NCBI GenBank assembly: GCA_009746045.1 | Contig: RPFO01000647.1 | Span: 1-44,083, forward strand | Direction: 5' to 3' | DNA: 44,083 bases | From: Mesostigma viride | Lineage: Eukaryota > Streptophyta > Mesostigmatophyceae > Mesostigmatales > Mesostigmataceae | Shown here: positions 19,252 through 29,082 of the stretch, piece after piece | Position numbering within the stretch: position 1 is the first letter of the stretch | How the letters are laid out: every line of letters begins with the position of its first letter | Notes under the pieces: generated by a model | Seen by the model: the letters and a program-made list of their open reading frames with translations, nothing else | Database searches by the model: none | What the model was told of the DNA's origin: nothing | Position numbers and translations under genes: made by a program

Positions 19252-20682
19252 CCATTATTTTGCCCCGAATGAAGACAGAACTTTAGATCATCATCTAGTC
19301 ATTTCAAAGATGCTGCTTTTGACGTGCAGGTGCTTTGTATATGTCGAAAATATTGTTCATGAACGGATTTTGGCATCGTTGAAGAAAATCTGGAAGCTAC
19401 GTAGATGGCATGATAGGTCAGTATGCAGTTCGGTTTTACAATTTCTTTTTCCGCCCAGTAGCTGCGGATATCGCGAGTATGGGTTATGGTACGCTTCTGG
19501 GTTAATGGGCGACCCGGGCAACAGAAGGACCTGGGCAGTTAGATGGGTCAAAGAGTCTCCATTTTTTCGTCGTGATATCGCAGTCACGCCTGGCGAAAAC
19601 CACGGCGAGCGCGAGCCATATTTTACTTTTGCCGCAAGGCTGGGTGCTTCCCGGGCGTCACCGTCCTTTAGTATATTTTTCTTGAGCTGTCCCGCGCAGC
19701 TGGCGGCCTGGGCGCACGTCAAGAACAAGGTTCCGGATGTCATCCGCAACCGCATCGTTCTAAATAAGCGTGTCAAGAGTATCGTAGCTTATAACCCCCG
19801 CAGACTTAATGATTCCGGTTCTTTTCAATGCCCAACGTCGTGGTTGTGATTACGCCTATGTCCGGGGAACTTAAAGGAAGTTTGCTGGGTAATGCTTTCT
19901 TTTCCCGTGGTGTCACTGAAAAGGTAAACGGCCTTGCGTCGTCAAAACAGCAGCAAGTAGAAGTCACTGTGCTTAGTTGCAATGTGGTAGTTTGATTTAA
20001 CACATATACTGCCTTGTTGCTGAAAACTTTTTCAAGGCTTGCTGGGATGTTGCCCATATGTTTCTAACGCTTAACCTCATGGCCAAGTGAGCTAGACTGG
20101 CTTGGAAACTTGAGCTTTTCATGCTTACATTGTGCTTGTATTGCTATTTGTGCCTCTTTGCAGTATCTGCTTCATATATGATTGAAGGCTTCAGCATCAT
20201 TGTCGAGCACCGTGGTGGCAGCCAAGCCTCCAATAACGATCACAGACCTAACCTTGGCAAGTATTTGCTTCTTATTTCATTCTTTGGACTGAGCTAGCTT
20301 TGAGCTAGCTTTACACCTGCTATTTGGCCTGCACCATGGTCCCTGGCTGCCAGTTACATTTTGTGCCCCCCCCCGGCAGGCTGCAGGGTCTAGGATAGCG
20401 AGGGTGTAATGTAGACATGTTGTGGGCACCTTGGGTGCATTTTCAGGACCAGCCATGACCTGGCCCTGCCTTCTTTCTGGGCATATTGTTGACTTGAGTG
20501 CTTGTTGGTCACTCGCGTAGCGACCCCCCTGCATTCATAAATCGTAAACAATTATACAATGAGCATATTTCATGGATGTTAAGCATTGCTACTCTTGAAC
20601 ATATCATAAATGAACATGGTTCCATGCCGTACCCATGGATATGTTTAAATGTGTGAGTTATTACAAATGGTATCCATGCTTA
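19252..20682. other. Flank of the chromovirus; no recognised gene
   Basis: This is host or older repeat sequence. A 179-codon open frame at 19310-19849 (plus) shows no known domain and no start context. Near 19830-19925 a second frame (MPNVVVVITPMSGELKG...) ends at a donor-like AAAAG|GTAAAC, so a spliced exon is conceivable. Nothing else is supported across the remaining 750 bp. Confidence 0.3.
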
Positions 20683-20708
20683 AAAATGTCCTCATATGAG
20701 GACATTTT
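20683..20708. repeat. 26-bp perfect palindrome
   Basis: Arms AAAATGTCCTCAT and ATGAGGACATTTT are exact reverse complements with no spacer. The inner arms ATGTCCTCA/TGAGGACAT are the same as at 3065-3084. Confidence 0.9.
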
Positions 20709-20804
20709 CTTGGTGATTAGACAATATACAGAGCCATGTCAAAGCTCTATACTACGATATCTACTAAGACCAATGGAAACGCCTAACGGGAGGGACCTAA
20801 TAGC

Positions 20805-20990
20805 CCTGCTGCACCGCAAAATCAGCCCGCGTACGGTGGAGCATGATGTCAGCCATGGCCCGGGTCAGCGCCACCGACAAGCGCTGACGCCAATATGACG
20901 TCCAGGTCCGCGCCGACCATGCATGGGGCCTGCTGGCCCTCCAGGTCCAGCCGGTCCTCCCGGAGCCGGCAACACGAGGAAGCGTGCAGC
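20805..20990 (-). pseudogene. Second LINE fragment: C-terminal tail of the restriction-endonuclease LINE
   Basis: On the minus strand one frame reads REDRLDLEGQ and another RTWTSYWRQRLSVALTRAMAD. These match REDRLDLEGQ and RTWSSYWRQRLSLALTRTVAD at 450-560. Only the last 60 or so codons survive and they contain a frameshift. The minus-strand LTR element starts just beyond, at 21033, so it may have landed in or next to this relic. Confidence 0.8.
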
Positions 20991-21032
20991 CTCAACGTCA
21001 TTGTCAAGTTCGAACTTCGACATGGAGGAAGG

Positions 21033-21603
21033 TGTTACGCCGCAAGCCTCGGCCACCACCTCTACCTCTACCTGTCCTGATACTACCTAAACTAGTGAGG
21101 CTGCTTCTATATACACCCCTAGCGAAAGACGACCGAGACGAACCAGATCTCAATGCATTTACATATGTACTACTGTAATACGCCATAGGCCATTTAATCA
21201 AACCCGTTTACTCCAGGAAAAGAGGAAGGAAACACAACTACACTGCCGTGACCCAAGCCTATATGTGTCAATTCATTTAACACACGCCGAGTGACCACAC
21301 AAGGAGTGGAACGTGCATAAATGGTCACCAACGGTCCAACAGGCTCGGGCCGACCTGGCCCTCGCCTGCAGAAACACAGAAACACAAGCAGGTGCACAGA
21401 TGCACGCCTGTCCACTACATTCTACAAAAGGATAAGGACCACTAATATAGTACGCGGCGCGGCGCCCAAAGGCACCCACTATACCACAGTACTGTTACGG
21501 GGACAATCATGTCCAAACTAGAACTGCACGTAACCTAGGAACAACCGAGGCCAAGGACCTAATTTACGTCCGTAACTACAACGAATTGTTACGCGACGTA
21601 ACA
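21033..21603 (-). repeat. LTR of the minus-strand gypsy-type element
   Basis: 571 bp. It shares with the 573-bp LTRs at 22661 and 31193 the ends TGTTACG...CGTAACA, the block GTTACGGACGTAAATTAGG, and GGCTTGGGTCACGGCAGTGT. The rest is diverged. Confidence 0.85.
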
Positions 21604-21620
21604 CCTCCCCCCCCACAAAG
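21604..21620 (-). promoter_or_regulatory. Polypurine tract of the minus-strand element
   Basis: The minus strand reads CTTTGTGGGGGGGGAGG directly before TGTTACG. The plus-strand relative has nearly the same tract before 31193. Confidence 0.8.
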
Positions 21621-21983
21621 GTAGGGAGCCCTCTCCCTACGCCGAGAGGAGGGAACCAAAGGGGTAGGAAAATAATCCTAATGCACCCAGCACATACCAA
21701 CGCAATCGATAGACCATCCCAGATACAAAGCACCAATAGTTCACACGGTCTCCACCACCACGCCGGGTGGTGTAGGGTTAGCCAGCACCAAGCCTGGTGG
21801 TAGGTTCCCCTAACTGCCTGGAACGGAGTCCTGGCCGGGGGGGACGGCACTGGGCAGGACACACAGAGTAAACACATCAGCGCTAAGGACCAAGAACAGC
21901 CAATCAACTGGCCAGAATATGAGGGCGACTCTACATACCGGAGGGACAACACCCTTGAGCAGGTCGGGCCTAAGGCCCTCTAT

Positions 21984-22660
21984 CTAGTGGCCATCCGTCT
22001 GGTAAGTGCCACGAGAGGCCAGCAGGACCTCCAGGTAGGCCTGGTAGTGAGCCACATCCTCGACATTGTCATGCCTATCTACAGTGAGGAAAACATCGGC
22101 CCACACGCCGTCAGGAAAGAGGCCCAGGAAGGCCCAGTAATACCTATGCTGCGTGAGGACGACCTGGCCACGGGCCCAGTCCAGAAAGCCACAGGCAAAG
22201 AGGCGAAGGAAAGGCTCTACCGCGATCAGGCAAAGGGCCCGCAGGAGGAGGCGATGGTACCGAATCCGAGGGCGCATACCCGTCGGGAAGAACAGGTCCA
22301 CCAGGGGCTCCACGTTGGACGGCCACAACCGGATGTGCCGAACCTCGCGGGAGCGCCACCGACGAACACACTGTCGCGACCCGAATGTCTCTAGGTAGTC
22401 GCTGGCACGAGGAGGAGGGTGACCGCGGGAGTCTAGACCCTGGCCCGGGATAGGCGCCGGGCGGCGGGCATCCCACTCAAGGATGGGCTGGAGGACCGTA
22501 GTGTACGCCGCACCCGGCACCGCAGGAAACTCTACTGTAAGGGCATCCGAAGCCATAATGCCCAGAGGGGGAGGGTAAGCCCACTGGAACCCACCGTAGG
22601 TGTCTAAGTCGTTGTGGCGCCTCGCCCAGCGATACAGGACGCGCCGGACCAGAATCTCAC
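21984..22660 (-). CDS. Accessory protein of unknown function, C-terminal part (intact copy)
   Basis: About 225 codons are open on the minus strand, from the insertion boundary to a stop near 21984, ending GTYQTDGH. The frame joins exactly with 31766-32065 across the CTCAC duplication, giving at least 320 continuous residues. Landmarks are ILVRRVLYRWARRHNDLDTY, GGFQWAYPPPLGIMASDALT, YLETFGSRQCVRRWRSREV, and hydrophobic ALCLIAVEPFLRLFACGFLDW, which could be a buried helix or a weak membrane segment. The plus copy at 29083-30820 differs mostly by conservative changes. It follows pol, where some elements carry env-like or captured genes. I recognise no family. Confidence 0.7.
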
Positions 22661-23233
22661 TGTTACGTCGCGTAACTTTTGTTGTTGTTACGGACGTAAA
22701 TTAGGTCACTGTTGCCTCAGCCATTCCGGAGCAGTTCGCTGACTTTCCTAGGCTTACGTTTAGTAAGGACCTTTTGGCCGGTCGGTACCGGGCCTTGTGA
22801 CGTGGCAATTGTACAGTATGGTGGTTCGGTGCAGTCGCGCCGCGCTGCGTACTTTAGTAGTGGTCCTTTTATCCTGCGTGTGAACCTTGTGGACGTGCGT
22901 TGGTCCTGTGGGCGAGGGTCGATGTCGGCCCGAGCATACACGCCTGTCGGCGATCATTTATGCAGCAGTTGTCCTTCGTGAATGGCACTCGGCGTGTGTT
23001 AAATGAATTAACACATTTAGGCTTGGGTCACGGCAGTGTAGTATTGTTTCCTTCGTAGTACCCTGGTTTTATTCGGTATATGGCGTATTATAAGGGAATG
23101 CATTGAGAAGCAGCGTCGTCGCGTCCTAGGTCTTATAGCCAATATAGCTCCTCACTCCTAGGTAGGTGCCTCATCACTAGTTTAGGTAAGGTTAGGCGAG
23201 ATGTTTGGGATAGAGTCGAGCCAGGGCGTAACA
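22661..23233 (+). repeat. 5' LTR of the gypsy-type element
   Basis: 573 bp, TGTTACG...CGTAACA, identical to 31193-31765. Confidence 0.96.
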
Positions 23234-23252
23234 ATGGTAGCGGAGGTTTAGG
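23234..23252 (+). promoter_or_regulatory. Primer-binding site of the gypsy-type element
   Basis: ATGGTAGCGGAGGTTTAGG follows the LTR and shares TGGTA-N-CGGAGGTTT with the chromovirus primer site at 4054. Confidence 0.6.
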
Positions 23253-23817
23253 TAGACGCGACGAAGTTCCCTTGCAACCCTATACGCCAGAGGCCTTCCG
23301 CGGCCAGGGCACAGAAGAAGACAACCTCTTGACAGGTAATGGGCGGGTCGCCGTCAAGCTAGGGGGGTAGTGCTGCCCGATTCGGGACACGCCCTGCCTA
23401 GACGTTAGACCTGCTCAAAGCGGATGAACTCCTCACGTAGCTAGTTCCTTTTCCTTTTCCTTCTGTTTGTGCATTTCCTTGCTGGATGCTGTTTGACGTT
23501 AGCTAGTGGGTTTGACGGTTCAATAGTGATGGATAGTGGGACGATTAGCGTCCCTTTAGACTACACCTCTTTTCCGTGCACGCTGCTGCGTTTTCTTATA
23601 TGCTCGTTAGCTCTAGGCGAGCATCATAGATGCTTTGTGGGGGGGGAGGAGAGGTAGGACCTCCTCCACCTCAAGTGCCTCCTATCCGTTCATTAGGAAT
23701 CGGCTAGAATAGGAAAGTGCCTAGGAATAGATTCGGCTAGTCGCCGATGCTAGAACGTTGTTCATCGCCTTCCACTCTCTTTTACGCTTGGATGTATATG
23801 CCTATGTTTAGACCCTT

Positions 23818-24266
23818 GTGGTTGGTGTTGTACCCCACAGCAGGAGTTCCTCGGCTACGGCGTTGGTCATCGACGACCATTTGGGCGCCATCTTTCAACG
23901 ACTCCCATATCAGTGTCTACTATTGCCTATGAAACCTGATCGGTCTTCCCCTACCCCTGCCTTCAAGGTACAAGGTAACCCTACTGATACCCCTAAGGTT
24001 AGGGCTGCCCAGCAACGGGCCAGTGAGCCAATACGTCCTCCCCCTGTCACTATACTTCTACCCTTCCTGCAGCCCCTACCTCTGGTGCTGTACCCCCAAG
24101 ACGTTCTTTTCCTGCTCCTCTTGCTCGCCCTTCGGTAGATAGCCTTGTTTTGGTTTCACTACCTCCATCTCCCCCTCGTCCTACGGTGTCATCCTCCTCT
24201 AGTGTAGATACTCCTCTCACCTTAGAGTTTGGCTCCCTATCCATTACTGTTATTAAAAAGGATTGA
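23818..24266 (+). pseudogene. Leader ORF, possibly the N-terminal gag region, frameshifted
   Basis: The frame from 23818 gives a Pro/Ser-rich product (KPDRSSPTPAFKVQGNPTDT). A shift near 24060 leads to a second Ser/Pro-rich stretch ending SLSITVIKKD at a stop near 24266. Composition is like the N-terminus of a gag protein, but no domain is recognised. The stretch 23253-23817 before it holds only short, unsupported frames. Confidence 0.4.
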
Positions 24267-24385
24267 TTTTACTTGTTTTCCTCTCTTGGGACATTAAAAG
24301 TTTTTCCTTTTTGCTTTCCTTGCTTTAAATTAGGGCGTTGTCCTCCTCCTTATTGCAACCTTAATTGTTTTTCCTCAAACTGAAC

Positions 24386-26190
24386 ATGGATCTAGTGGGT
24401 GGAGAGATGTCACCTATACCTACCACTAATAATTCTAATAATGCCAACAACAATAATAATAATAATAATAATAACAATCGTCGTCCCTCTGTCACCCCTC
24501 CTACCTATGAACAACGTATGCAAGTCAGATTTAGTGATGACCCTTCCCTTACCTTGAACCAGGCCCCTGCCCCTCTTGCAACCTTGGCTCAACCCCCAGC
24601 AGGTCCTCACTAACTAACAATGTTTCTAGGCCTCCTTCCCACTCTGTGCCTTCCATGCCTGCTTTTAACACGGGTCGTACCTCTGCCCCTGTCGGCCCCT
24701 CTGGGCACCCTAGTGCAGTTCCATTTTACCCACCTGCTTCCTGGTCCTACCCTGAGACGGCCTATGAGGCAGCCCAGGTCCCTACCCGTGTGGCTGATTT
24801 AGAAGTAATAGTGATTTCAACACCATGCCCCTAGATGATAGAAATTATGATCATTTTGCCTACTCCTCTCTTCGTGAGCAATATACTGTTCCTTTCTCCT
24901 ATGGGCACCAGTCTGAAACGGTGGCCCCTTCTCGACCCCTACCCAAGACTTTTCCTCTTCCTTCCTTCTATCCCGCTTATGTAGCAGTGGAAGATAGTGG
25001 CCCTATGGGAAAAACTGACTCTTCTAATCCCCCTAAGCCCCCTGCTCTTCCCCTCTTTGCTAACCTTCCCAAGCTGGATGTCAAGTCTACCCCTCAACAG
25101 TTTTTCACCTTTATTATGTTGCTTACACAGAACACGGAGTCGTGGCAGAATCATAATAGATGGCGTCTTTCTGATGCTGTATTAGTTCCTCACTATCTCA
25201 CAACCTGTATTACTCCTGAGCTTGCTAACCTCATTCAGTGTGAGTCTTTGGCCTCTCATGCCTACCCTAACTCTGTAGCAGAATTGTTTAAGCGTTTAGA
25301 GAACCATTTAGTCCCTCACTATCTTACTACCTGTATTACCCTTGAGCTTGCCAACCTCATCCAGTGTGAATCCTTGGCCTCTCATGCCTACCCTAACTCA
25401 GTAGCAGGATTGTTTTAGCGGTTAGAGAGCCATTTAGTTCCTCCTGATGCAGATTGGCAGGATAGATTAGCCTTTGGTACTTTGCAGCAAGGTACTAAAC
25501 CGTTTAAGGAATATATGAAAGAACTTGATGCACAGATGGTACGAATTAGGGATTTGTCGGGCGCAGAAGTACGTGCTCGTTTCCTTCAAGGCCTCAGTAG
25601 ACCCTTATTACGTGAGGTAAAACGCCAGTTCTCTGCCTACCGTTTCACTGATCTGCCCCTCAAGCATGTGCGACAACGTCTATTAAAGAGTAGCAGATTT
25701 CTTTACCACTCCTCTTCCTACCCATCTCCTCCGTGTTGCTGATTGCATGTATGCTCATGCTCCTTTGTGTACTAGGGTTCATAACCTTGTCCTCACTCCT
25801 GAAGAAGAATAGGCATATGTAGAAGAATTCGATATTTGCGTTACAGATATATCTGCATTGGATGTGTCTCACATCTCGTGTTATCATTGTCATGAGGTGG
25901 GCCATCTTAAGGCGGAGTGCCCCAAGTTCCTTTCTGGTGCTCCCCCTCATCCCGATGCTCGCCCTCCTCGTACCCCTCAGCGTGCTCCTATTCGTCCCAC
26001 TCCAGGACGCATTCCCTCAGCTACCCCTAGTAGGCTGAATGTTGTGCAGACAGGACCCTCAGGGTTCCCCTATGATAATCAGGCTCCTGCACCCTCTTCG
26101 CTCCCTCGCGACCCTCCAGCAGTGGCTTTTTCGCCAGGGACTTCTTCGGGGTTAGTCCCAATGGATGTGGGGGGGGAGGGGGAACAGTAG
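24386..26190 (+). pseudogene. gag: Gag of the gypsy-type element, with stops, shifts and an internal duplication
   Basis: Begins MDLVGGEMSPIPTTNNS and soon enters a poly-Asn tract (24430-24478). A stop lies at 24611-24613 and a frame change at about 24800. The capsid part holds LPKLDVKSTPQQFFTFIML, then a 42-codon tandem duplication (25182-25433) whose second copy ends in a stop (Lys codon replaced by TAG, 25416-25418). It resumes QGTKPFKEYMKELDAQM...RARFLQGLSRPLLREV, a retrotransposon gag signature. The zinc knuckle CYHCHEVGHLKAEC (from about 25882) is followed by a Pro-rich tail to 26190. Confidence 0.8.
25182..25433 (+). repeat. 126-bp in-frame tandem duplication in gag
   Basis: Unit 1 is 25182-25307 and unit 2 is 25308-25433. 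Both code for LTTCIT(P/L)ELANLIQCES and so on, with scattered silent differences, so the duplication is not the newest event. Confidence 0.9.
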
Positions 26191-26381
26191 GCCTGTCAGC
26201 CGGGGGTAACCTGGACAGGTCCTTAGATAGTACCCCAGATAAAAATTTTTGCTGCCTGTTTTTATAACCTCTGTAGGAGCTGAATCATCCCTACCACTAC
26301 GTGTGCGTCCTCTTATGTTCTTGAATGGTGGCTTAACCGTCCCTCACACTGTTGTAGACCCTTCTGCATGCTGATGAACTC

Positions 26382-26735
26382 TTGAATGTCTCTGTGTTAG
26401 TGGATAGCGGTGCGGCTAGCTCCTTTGTGAGCGAGGCCCTAGTTAGGCGTTTAGGACTAGTCCCTACCCCTCACACAAAAACTGTCACTGTCATTATGCT
26501 GACGGTCGCACCAGTCATTCCCCGGGTACGGTGTCTTCCCCTGGTCATACAAGGACGTACTGTCAACCTGACGGCCACTATAGGCCCTATCACTACAGCT
26601 GATGTATTACTAGGATTAGATTGGCACCAGGATAATAAATTACTATTAATTATGATACTATGGTCATTTGGTTTCCAGATAGCTCTTACTGGGTACCAGA
26701 ACGTCATTATAGATTGGAAAATTTATCCTTGGTAG
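26382..26735 (+). CDS. Retropepsin of the gypsy-type element
   Basis: The frame holds VLVDSGAASSFVSEALVRRL with the catalytic Asp at 26403-26405, and ADVLLGLDWH, the Leu-Leu-Gly flap-side motif. The first ATG (26382) lies directly before the motif, so this is part of a polyprotein. The frame degenerates after about 26640 before RT begins at 26961. Confidence 0.85.
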   Translation: MNVSVLVDSGAASSFVSEALVRRLGLVPTPHTKTVTVIMLTVAPVIPRVRCLPLVIQGRTVNLTATIGPITTADVLLGLDWHQDNKLLLIMILWSFGFQIALTGYQNVIIDWKIYPW

Positions 26736-26960
26736 ATATTACTCCTCCTACACCTGTTGATCCTCCTGTAAGACCTATACCTGAAGTATTAATGTCAATG
26801 ACGAATTGCGATCTGAATTAAAGGAATATGGATACCTATTATGTATGTTCCTTCAGTTAGAAGTACAGGAGATACCTATCACTAATAATAGTGTGGATAT
26901 AGATGTAAATACAGTGGATACAATAGGAGTGGATTTACTGAAAATGAAATAGTAAGATAC

Positions 26961-28676
26961 ATGGCTGTGATAGATTCCTCAAAAGTTTTTGAAGAAAAGA
27001 CTCCTTCTTATCCTCCTCCTCGTTCTGTTTTACACCGTGTAGTTATCAAAGACGGTGCAGTTCCTACGCACTCTCCGATGTATAGAATGGGCCCTACCGA
27101 GTTAAAGGAACTAAAACAGATTTTAGTGTCATTATTAGAAGCAGGATTAATAGAGCCTAGTAACTCTCCCTACTCAGCTGGTGTCCTGTTAGTTCCTAAG
27201 CCAAATGGCAAGTTTCGCCTAGTTACTGATTATAGGAAGTTGAATGATATTACTGTGAAGTCTAAATACCCTCTCCCTCGTATTGATGATATATTTAATA
27301 AGGTTAAAGGTTCCACTTGTTTCACAGTACTAGATTGTGCGGATGGTTTTTGGCAGTTGCGGATAGCTCCTGAGGATTGCCATAAAACCGCCTTTGCTAC
27401 CCCTTTTGGTCATTACCAGTTTAGAGTAGCGGCTATGGGACTCTGTAACTCGCCTGCCTCTTTTCAAATGTTAATGAATGAAGTGCTTAGACCCGTTATG
27501 GGAAATTCTCACCTTCCTCAGGTGTCCTCTGATCTAAAGGATCCTTCCTTCTCCTCTGTTTCCTTATCTGAGCATGACCGTTCTTGTGCTCAAGCGTACT
27601 TAGATGATATTCTTATTTACTCTCCTGATTTTGAAACGCACCTACGTGATTTAAAGAAAGTATTAGAAATAATGGCTGAAAATTCTTTGTGGGCGCGCCG
27701 TGCTAAAGTTCGTTCGGGTAGGAGTGTCCCATTTTTAGGGCACGTTCTGTCTGATGCCGGGGTCGCTACCGACCCGGATAAAACTAAGTCAATTCAGGAA
27801 TGGCCTACCCCTACCGACGTTAAAGGTGTACGTAGTTTTCTAGGAATTGCTTCTTACTATAGGCGTTTTATCCCGCGTTTCGCAACTATAGCAGCCCCTA
27901 TTAATCATTTATTAAAGAAGGATATCCCCTTTGTTTGGAGTAGTGAATGTCAGTCGGCTTTTCAGTGCCTAAAATCCCTACTCCTTTCCCCTCCTGTACT
28001 CATCCTACCCGATACTACCAAACCCTTTGTGGTAGCTACAGACGCTAGTAAGGTAGTTATAGGGGGCGTCCTTCTCCAGGATCAGGGTCAGGGCTTACAG
28101 CCAATTGAGTATATCTCTAGGACAATGCTCCCCGCGGAGCGTAACTATCCTGTACACCAGCAGGAACTCTTAGCTGTGGTGTATTGTTGCCACGCGTGGC
28201 AGCACTTTCTTAAAGGTGCCCAATTTGATGTTTGTCTGAATGAACCCTGTGAGCTAGATCCTTATAGATTAGTTATACAAACGGATCATCGTCCCCTTAC
28301 CCATCTGCTCTCCCAACCCAACCTTACCCCTCGTCAAGCGCGCTGGATGGAGTTTTTAGCACAGTTTTCCCCTTTTAAACTTCGGTAGGTTAAAGGTGTA
28401 GATAATATAGTGCCTGATGCCCTCTCCCGCCGCGCAGATTATTCCTTTTTCGAGGACTTAGATGTTCTCAATACTACTCTAGTTCCTACCACCCTTGGTG
28501 TAACCCCTTATGGTGAACTACCGGATGATGAACATTATGCCTACCTCTTTCATACTGTTGTTCGCATGCCTGACCTCCTTTCTCAGGTAGGACTCTCTCT
28601 CCCGTGTGAGGCCCTTCCTGTGGTCTCTGTGGGGGGGAGGGGAAAAATAAAATTTCTATATCGCTTAGCCATATAG
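26961..28676 (+). pseudogene. pol: Reverse transcriptase and RNase H of the gypsy-type element
   Basis: The open frame 26961-28388 carries LLEAGLIEPSNSPYSAGVLL, FTVLDCADGFWQL, and the YLDD box at 27597-27608. RNase H has ATDASKVVIGGVLLQDQGQG, ERNYPVHQQELLAVV and TDHRPLTHLL. A TAG at 28386-28388 follows FSPFKLR. The same frame continues VKGVDNIVPDALSRRADY to 28676, so one stop codon separates the pieces. The protein shares with the chromovirus at 13955 an unusual insertion just before YLDD. RT chemistry residues are intact. Confidence 0.9.
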
Positions 28677-28742
28677 CGACTAGGTCAGGAAAGTCCTATG
28701 ATATAGATACTCTTTAAACCTGATATAGATACTTCTGTAGCG

Positions 28743-29066
28743 ATGCCTACCTCGGATCTCGAACGCCTTACCAGTAGATTTACGGCCACTGAGCCGGAAG
28801 CTTTAGCTGCTATTGCCTCCCATCCCCAACAGTTAGGTAAATACCCCTGTAAGTTTGTAGGTGGTTTTTTTTTATATGTGCAGTTAACAGATTCTCCCCC
28901 TCAATGGCGCCTTTATGTCCCTCCTATCTGTCGCTCCTCCTTGCTTGTTGAGTTGCATGATTTAGTTGCTCACAAGGGCGGTAAACGGGTACGGGATTTG
29001 GTAACCCATTCCTACTACTGGCCCTCCCTCTTAAAGGATGTAGATGCAATTTGTAGGACCTTTTAG
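28743..29066 (+). pseudogene. Integrase zinc-domain remnant
   Basis: The frame contains LYVPPICRSSLLVELHDLVA, then HKGGKRVRDLVTHSYYWPSL and DVDAICRTF. This is the His-His part of the HHCC domain with the Trp-Pro motif, cut at the first Cys by a stop at 29064-29066. No DD35E core is found between here and the accessory gene, so the integrase core is deleted or replaced. Confidence 0.8.
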
Positions 29067-29082
29067 AAAGAATAATAAGGGT

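Larger units (their letters stand above)
21033..22660 (-). mobile_element. 3' part of a minus-strand gypsy-type element (accessory ORF, polypurine tract, LTR)
   Basis: On the minus strand this segment has an accessory ORF, a polypurine tract at 21604-21620 and an LTR at 21033-21603 that starts TGTTACGTCGCGTAAC and ends GCGTAACA. Its LTR and ORF are related to, but clearly diverged from, those of the plus-strand element that interrupts it. The upstream part continues at 31766-32065. The 5' half, including any gag, RT and 5' LTR, is not in the window. Confidence 0.85.

Noticed and set aside
19310-19849. 179-codon ORF as a host gene
   Set aside because: No recognisable domain, mixed composition and no supporting splice or promoter signals; left as unassigned flank.
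22712-22981. 89-codon ORF repeated at 31244-31513
   Set aside because: Inside the identical LTRs; repetition reflects LTR identity, not coding conservation.
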